A stretch of 23,831 bases of DNA from Ulva prolifera. Its lineage: Eukaryota > Chlorophyta > Ulvophyceae > Ulvales > Ulvaceae. The first letter of the stretch is position 1. Each line of letters starts with the position of its first letter. This document shows positions 19,722-23,831 of the stretch, piece after piece. Below the pieces are notes generated by a model. The model made no database searches. It saw only the letters and a program-made list of their open reading frames with translations, and had not been told where the DNA came from. The DNA lies in the NCBI GenBank assembly GCA_023078555.1, contig CM041199.1, positions 2,633,654 through 2,657,484 on the forward strand, given 5' to 3'. Both the position numbers and the translations under genes were made by a program.

Positions 19722-20279
19722 TTGTCGACTGTTTTTTGCGCCCCAGTGCTACCATGGATCTCTAGGCTGGACCGCGCTTGCCACATAATATTCGCCAGCC
19801 TTTACCTTGTGACCGAAGGTCCGTGTGTGAAAATTCCTCGCATTTGCAGAATGTATTGTGATCCGTCTGTCTGGACATGGACATGCTTCGCACGCTGCTG
19901 GAACCTGACTTTTGTGATGGCAAAAGCATTACCATCCTCAAAACTGTACAACCTCACAACAATTCTAAACCCCAAAAAACAGTTGGGAGCTGATGCCTTG
20001 CTTTGTGTAAGAGACATTGATATTTGGTCATCCCACAGCAATCATGAAAGGATAGTGTGTTTCGATAGAAGTTGTTTGGAAAACTGTCTGGTCGCAGAAA
20101 TCACTGCTGGTGTGTGCATGTCGAGGAAAGACACATACGATATTCCCTGTGTGTTGTTGCGGATTGCTGACAGTGCTGCTAGGATCGGTGCGGTAGCCTG
20201 CTACGTTCAGCTTGCTAGCTTCTGGGCTGCTCGTTATACGATCGTTATACGATCGCTCGAGCTTTGCTGCTACCTGTGA
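19722..20279 (+). CDS. 185-codon open frame, doubtful
   Basis: It opens with TTG rather than ATG; the first internal ATGs are near 19851 and 19917. The sequence is Cys-rich and hydrophobic, with a segment NLTTILNPKKQLGADALLCV. A direct 11-base duplication (GTTATACGATC twice, about 20232-20254) lies near the end. Length is borderline against chance and no motif is evident. Confidence 0.15.
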   Translation: MSTVFCAPVLPWISRLDRACHIIFASLYLVTEGPCVKIPRICRMYCDPSVWTWTCFARCWNLTFVMAKALPSSKLYNLTTILNPKKQLGADALLCVRDIDIWSSHSNHERIVCFDRSCLENCLVAEITAGVCMSRKDTYDIPCVLLRIADSAARIGAVACYVQLASFWAARYTIVIRSLELCCYL

Positions 20280-20645
20280 CTGGGGTGTGTTTTGCTGTCA
20301 GGTGCACTGAAACATGTTGTAAATCTTGTTGCTGCATGCTGGCAGTGCGGTGTTGCTTGCCGTTGCCCTTGCCACACGAAATTCTGCAGCAGGTGCAGGG
20401 GAAGTGCTCGGCATGGTGTGAGACTGGTCAAAGATTTACATACATGATTCCGTGGAAGTCTGCACATGCCCGAATCTGGGTCTGCAGCTTACCCGGCCAG
20501 AAACCTCAGATCCGCTCCTTCCCGCCTGCCCCCGCCGGCTGACCCTATCTGCTGGCAGCCGTCTTGACCTGGGCTTGTCAGTATTCACAGATCTGCTACA
20601 GGGTCTATTGCAATGCTGGGCGGTGTATGAACATGTCAATAGATA

Positions 20646-22591
20646 CTACATGCCTCTGGCTGCGCTGGTGCTAGCATTGTGCACACTCGCACGCGCATCA
20701 GCTAAGGGCATGAAGATGACATGCTCCAGCCCGAGTGGGGCCGCGCGCGCCACCACCTGCTTGCACTTGTGGCTATACTTGCCGCGGCCCAGGCGCAGCA
20801 CGCGCAGACCCCTCACCTCTCGCAGCACACTCGCGAACTCGTACACCCCCCTCCTGCCCCAAGTTTGAGGACTCGAGGACAAATAACCTCAGCATGCGCA
20901 ATGCCGGCAGCGTGTTGGCCACTGTGCGGACTGAAAGAACATTCATATCACACCACAGTACGAGCTCATGCATGGTAGGCATGAGGGACAGCGCCTTTGC
21001 GAGCTCCGCTGCAGCCGCAGTGTCCAGGCGGCACCTCGCCAACAGCAATCCGCGTCAGCTGAGTCAGGGGAGCCAGCCCACGTGCAACATATTCCGTGCT
21101 GACGGGGATCACACTGCAACGAATCCCAAGCTCAAGCCGACGAAGGTTCGAGAGCGATCCGATTGCCCGCAGGAACGGCTGCATCACTGGCGGCTTTACG
21201 CACAGCCGCGGCATCTCCAGAGAAGTGACCTGTTGTGCGCGGGACAGCGCCTCAGCCACCACTTCGGGTTGACCTTCAACCAGAAACTCCGCTTCACCCA
21301 GGTCCACCTCATGCAGCTATTGCAGGCTTGAAAGGGGCTGCAGCGCGCGCACGAGGACCGAGGCGTGTTCGCACCCCAACGCCAGCCGCCGCAGCTGCGG
21401 GTGCCGCTCCAGGCACCCGGCGAGCGCGGCGCCCAGCACTCCGCGGCAAGCGCTGGTGATGCCGTGTGCCGAAGATTGGAGATGCACACTCCAATCCCCA
21501 GGACCTTGAGATCTGGCGCATGCAACAGCTGCAGGATCTGCTGCCGCGCATCTACCGTGAGCTTGGTGCGGGTGAGCGAGAGCCCGGTCAGCCGCGGCAT
21601 CAGGGCGAGGAACTGGAGCGTGCTTTCTTTGAAGAGGTTGCACGAAAGTCGGAGGCAGCACAGGTCGGAGAAGGGGGTCGGCTGTGCAACGGCCTCGGCC
21701 ACAGCGGCGCTGCCATAGGGTGCCTCAAGGGTGAAACCATCCCCCAACTCACACCCATGTAGGTGTAGAGACTGCAGGGGCAGAGCCGCCACCGACGGGG
21801 TGAGGGCCTCCCAGCCATTGGCCCCGATTTGATTGTTCGCCAGGCAGAGGTGCGTGAGCGTGGTCAACACACGCAACACCGCAGCCAGACTGCACAGTGG
21901 CGCATCTTTGGGGTGCAGCGGAGCGATGCCGTTGTTGCTCAGGTCCAGCGCACACAGCATGCGCAGCGCAGGCAAGCGCGGCGCAAGCTGCTGCGCGATG
22001 TGCCCGCACTTCGACCACGCCCGCACGCGCAGACTCAGCAGCTGCGACAGCCGCTGCAACCACATCGCCGAGCGCAGCAACGCAAGCGACCCGATCCTTG
22101 CTGCTCACCCAATCATCTTCGAGCTCAATGCGCAGGTACAAAAGCGAGCAGAGCGTTGCTAGTGGGGCAAACATACGGCGCATCGCTGCGTCGGCCGCAG
22201 TAGACTCGAGTTTCGCATAGCCGTTGGACACAGCATCAGCGCCCTCCGATGAGCAGCCCACGAGCGCGAGAGACGTGAGCTGCAAGGCGGGGGCCGCGGC
22301 CAAAGCGTGGATGATCGGCGCGGCTTGGCATAGCTGTGGAAGCGGCAGTGAGAGGGCGCGCTGGTCCGCTGCGGCAGGGGTGTGGGCGCGAAGCACGAGG
22401 TGCTGCAGGTGCTGCGGGAGGAGGGCCATGATGGCGAGCAGCACGGCCTGCCGGCGCCGGGCCAGAGGCATGTCTTCGGGAGACAGGCATGACGCCCGAT
22501 TGAGTTTGCACTGTACATCTGGCCGCGCGGCGGAGATAGCAGTGCGCAGAATCTGCACGGCTAGGTGCTCTGGAAGTGTCTCCAGCACCTG
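20646..22591 (-). CDS. Gene C: leucine-rich-repeat protein (RNI-like), disrupted
   Basis: Read leftwards from an acceptor CTCTGCAG|GTG at 22591 to a TAG at 20646. It starts with ETLPEHLAVQILR, which resembles an F-box-type helix, then about 17 leucine-rich repeats of the LxxLxLxxN/C type (LCALDLSNNGI, LTHLCLANNQIG, LQSLHLHGCELG, LRRLALGCEHA, LRVLRLGRGKY). Repeat length of about 25-30 and Ala-rich helices fit the ribonuclease-inhibitor-like superfamily, whose members bind protein partners. LRR continuity needs frame changes near 22085, 21465, 21052 and 20848; the last lies on a run of six C (20846-20851 on the plus strand). A TAG at 21317-21319 sits in frame between SSLQ and LHEVDLGEAEF, one transition from CAG. 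It is either a pseudogene or carries sequence errors. The region is much richer in GC and CpG than its surroundings. Confidence 0.65.
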
Positions 22592-22958
22592 CAGAGCTTC
22601 AAACTTTGTGCAATTTTGTGTTCCTTACATGCCTCACAGTGAGGTAGCACGTAGCACGTAGCACCACGGGACAGCGGGTAGCAGAAGAACAGGAACAATC
22701 GCACAGCCTGGAGTGCTGCAAGCGTGACCGCGTCTCCGACTGCCAAGTAGCTGGCAGGCCCTGGGGGGTGAGGAGGGGTATGTGTCACATATGCATGCAT
22801 GCATGCGCCGGCCTCCGCAGCAAGAAGGTAGTTGAAGAACGAGTGCACCTGGAGCCTAGCAGCGCATGCTCCTGGACTGAGTTCATCCGCGGCACTGAAG
22901 CGCGTTGCACCATGCTGGACATTTGGCGACGCTTGTGGTTTGGGATTAGAAGCATCAC

Positions 22959-23039
22959 CTGGGAATGCTAGCCTCATCAGCGCAAGGCTGGAGCGCTGAA
23001 CAGCTTCCTGGTCATCAAAGAAATCCGCGGCCTCCACAG
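22959..23039 (-). CDS. Likely 81-nt upstream exon of gene C
   Basis: On the minus strand, GTAGAACTTCAG precedes and CCCAG|GTGATG follows an 81-base segment, phase 1 at both ends. It encodes VEAADFFDDQEAVQRSSLAL then MRLAFP. The frame stays open beyond the donor to 22561 (including SYLAVGDAVTLAAL), so the exon may be longer. How it joins the LRR exon (acceptor phase 0) is unresolved, so another exon may lie between. Confidence 0.4.
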
Positions 23040-23068
23040 CTGAAGTTCTACTGCCGCAAGAGCTGTGG

Positions 23069-23620
23069 ATGCATGAGCTTGTTGTGTCTCATTCTCAGTG
23101 CAGCTGCTGTCCTTCAGTCGGATCAGGAAGCACTGGTGCCAAGCAATGCATGTCAAATCTACAGAGCCCTGAGTCATGTACCGCCTATTTGTTCTTGCTT
23201 CCATGTTTGGCGACCCAAGCTGTTCTGCATATGCTAAGGACTATGACGACTGACCGGCAGACTCAGCTGCACATTGAGCGTAGGGTGATGGTGTATGCCT
23301 GTGCTGGCGCACAGATCAGTACGTGCGCGGCACACATACAGCACACCCGAGATCACCACTCTGGCATTCGGGATCACACGGCTCTTAATTTTGAGTATCG
23401 TGACGCATGTATGGCAGGGACTATGGCTGCCAAGTTTCAACTTCAGCTGCTGCACATCGAGTGCATGTTGCTGGTGTGTGCTTGTGCTGGCACACAACAC
23501 GGCAAATCTGCGGCACTTGTACAGCACACAACGTTTAGAGGCGGTGACCGCACTGGCTTGCCCGTGCGCCCAGATGGCTGGCTTTGCACTCGGCGTGCCG
23601 CGACATTGGCGACGCCCTAG
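23069..23620 (+). CDS. 183-codon open frame with an internal duplication, doubtful
   Basis: It begins with ATG and ends at TAG. Two copies of a 61-residue unit are recognisable from Leu-His-Ile-Glu followed by Cys-Ala-Gly (LHIERRVMVYACAGAQ and LHIECMLLVCACAGTQ). The minus strand is open across the same duplication, so coding is not proven. It lies on the side where further 5' exons of gene C would be expected. Confidence 0.2.
   Translation: MHELVVSHSQCSCCPSVGSGSTGAKQCMSNLQSPESCTAYLFLLPCLATQAVLHMLRTMTTDRQTQLHIERRVMVYACAGAQISTCAAHIQHTRDHHSGIRDHTALNFEYRDACMAGTMAAKFQLQLLHIECMLLVCACAGTQHGKSAALVQHTTFRGGDRTGLPVRPDGWLCTRRAATLATP
23238..23533 (+). repeat. Diverged tandem duplication, period 180 to 183 bp
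   Basis: GGACTATG at 23238 and 23418, CAGCTGCACATTGAG at 23264 and CAGCTGCTGCACATCGAG at 23444, and a shared TACAGCACAC word near 23336 and 23520 define two copies. Copy 2 has three extra bases. Confidence 0.75.
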
Positions 23621-23647
23621 CCGTGCAATTTGCGTTTCGCCCGCCGT

Positions 23648-23713
<66 letters not shown>
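23648..23713 (+). repeat. Run of 66 consecutive G
   Basis: An uninterrupted G homopolymer, followed by T and five more G. Runs of this length are rarely real and are a known artefact of dark-cycle calls in two-colour sequencing. It could also be a genuine G-quadruplex-forming tract. Confidence 0.95.
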
Positions 23714-23714
<1 letters not shown>

Positions 23715-23810
23715 GGGGGTTTTTGGTTTGTTGGGGTTGTGTTTTGTGGTGGTGTGGGGTTTTGGATTTGTGGTTGTGGGGATTTTTTTTGTTTGGGGTT
23801 TGGGCGGGAG
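23714..23810. other. G/T-only low-complexity tail
   Basis: Almost exclusively G and T, with irregular GGGG, TTTT and GTGG words and only a few A or C. It resembles low-quality read ends. The polarity (G-rich strand towards the right end) would also suit a telomere, but no regular unit is present and the window ends in ordinary sequence. Confidence 0.7.
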
Positions 23811-23831
23811 GCCTTGCTAGGGCTTTGCGGA

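Noticed and set aside
20735..22220. Several plus-strand ORFs of 100-198 codons
   Set aside because: They lie antisense to the leucine-rich-repeat gene in GC-rich sequence, where stops are rare, and show no motif.
23714..23810. Telomere repeat
   Set aside because: No regular unit such as TTTAGGG or TTTTAGGG, and ordinary sequence follows to the end of the window.

Overview
The window looks like nuclear DNA of a eukaryotic microbe, most plausibly an alga or related protist. Coding stretches are short, far apart and on both strands. The best ones join across GT-AG introns whose phases match exactly, and nothing resembles an operon or a ribosome-binding site. A chlorophyte-type alga is my best guess, from intron style, low-complexity Ala/Pro/Gly-rich proteins and one TGTAA after a stop; this is weak inference. 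No tRNA, rRNA, complete transposon or CRISPR array was recognised.

Three genes stand out. Gene A (plus, 4469-8814) has three exons and encodes about 1,085 residues once a 1-base deletion is allowed for. Exon 1 holds fourteen 13-residue repeats, exon 2 holds five 76-residue repeats with degenerate flanking copies, and exon 3 is a charged helical C-terminus of unknown family. Gene B (plus, about 13522-14947) encodes a coiled-coil protein with a 14-residue (two-heptad) periodicity, broken by one in-frame TGA. Gene C (minus, 20646-22591, with a likely upstream exon at 22959-23039) encodes a leucine-rich-repeat protein of the ribonuclease-inhibitor-like type. As written it carries four frame changes and one in-frame TAG, so it is either a pseudogene or an uncorrected sequence.

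The rest is mostly low-density sequence. The first 4.3 kb holds several exon-like pieces that I could not join into one gene. Between 8.9 and 13.2 kb there are scattered weak exon candidates. From 15.9 to 18.05 kb lie two diverged copies of a roughly 530-base unit whose encoded residues are better conserved than the bases, so they were probably protein-coding. From 18 to 20.6 kb there is one exon candidate and one marginal open frame. The right end holds a 180-183 base tandem duplication, a run of 66 G and a G/T-only stretch that looks like an assembly-end artefact.

Several convincing frames are broken by single stops or 1-base shifts. Either the base-level accuracy is limited (one shift sits on a 6-base homopolymer) or much of the window is decaying. 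At about 50% GC, a few stop-free runs of 140 or more codons are expected by chance in a window this size, so isolated open frames were given low confidence.
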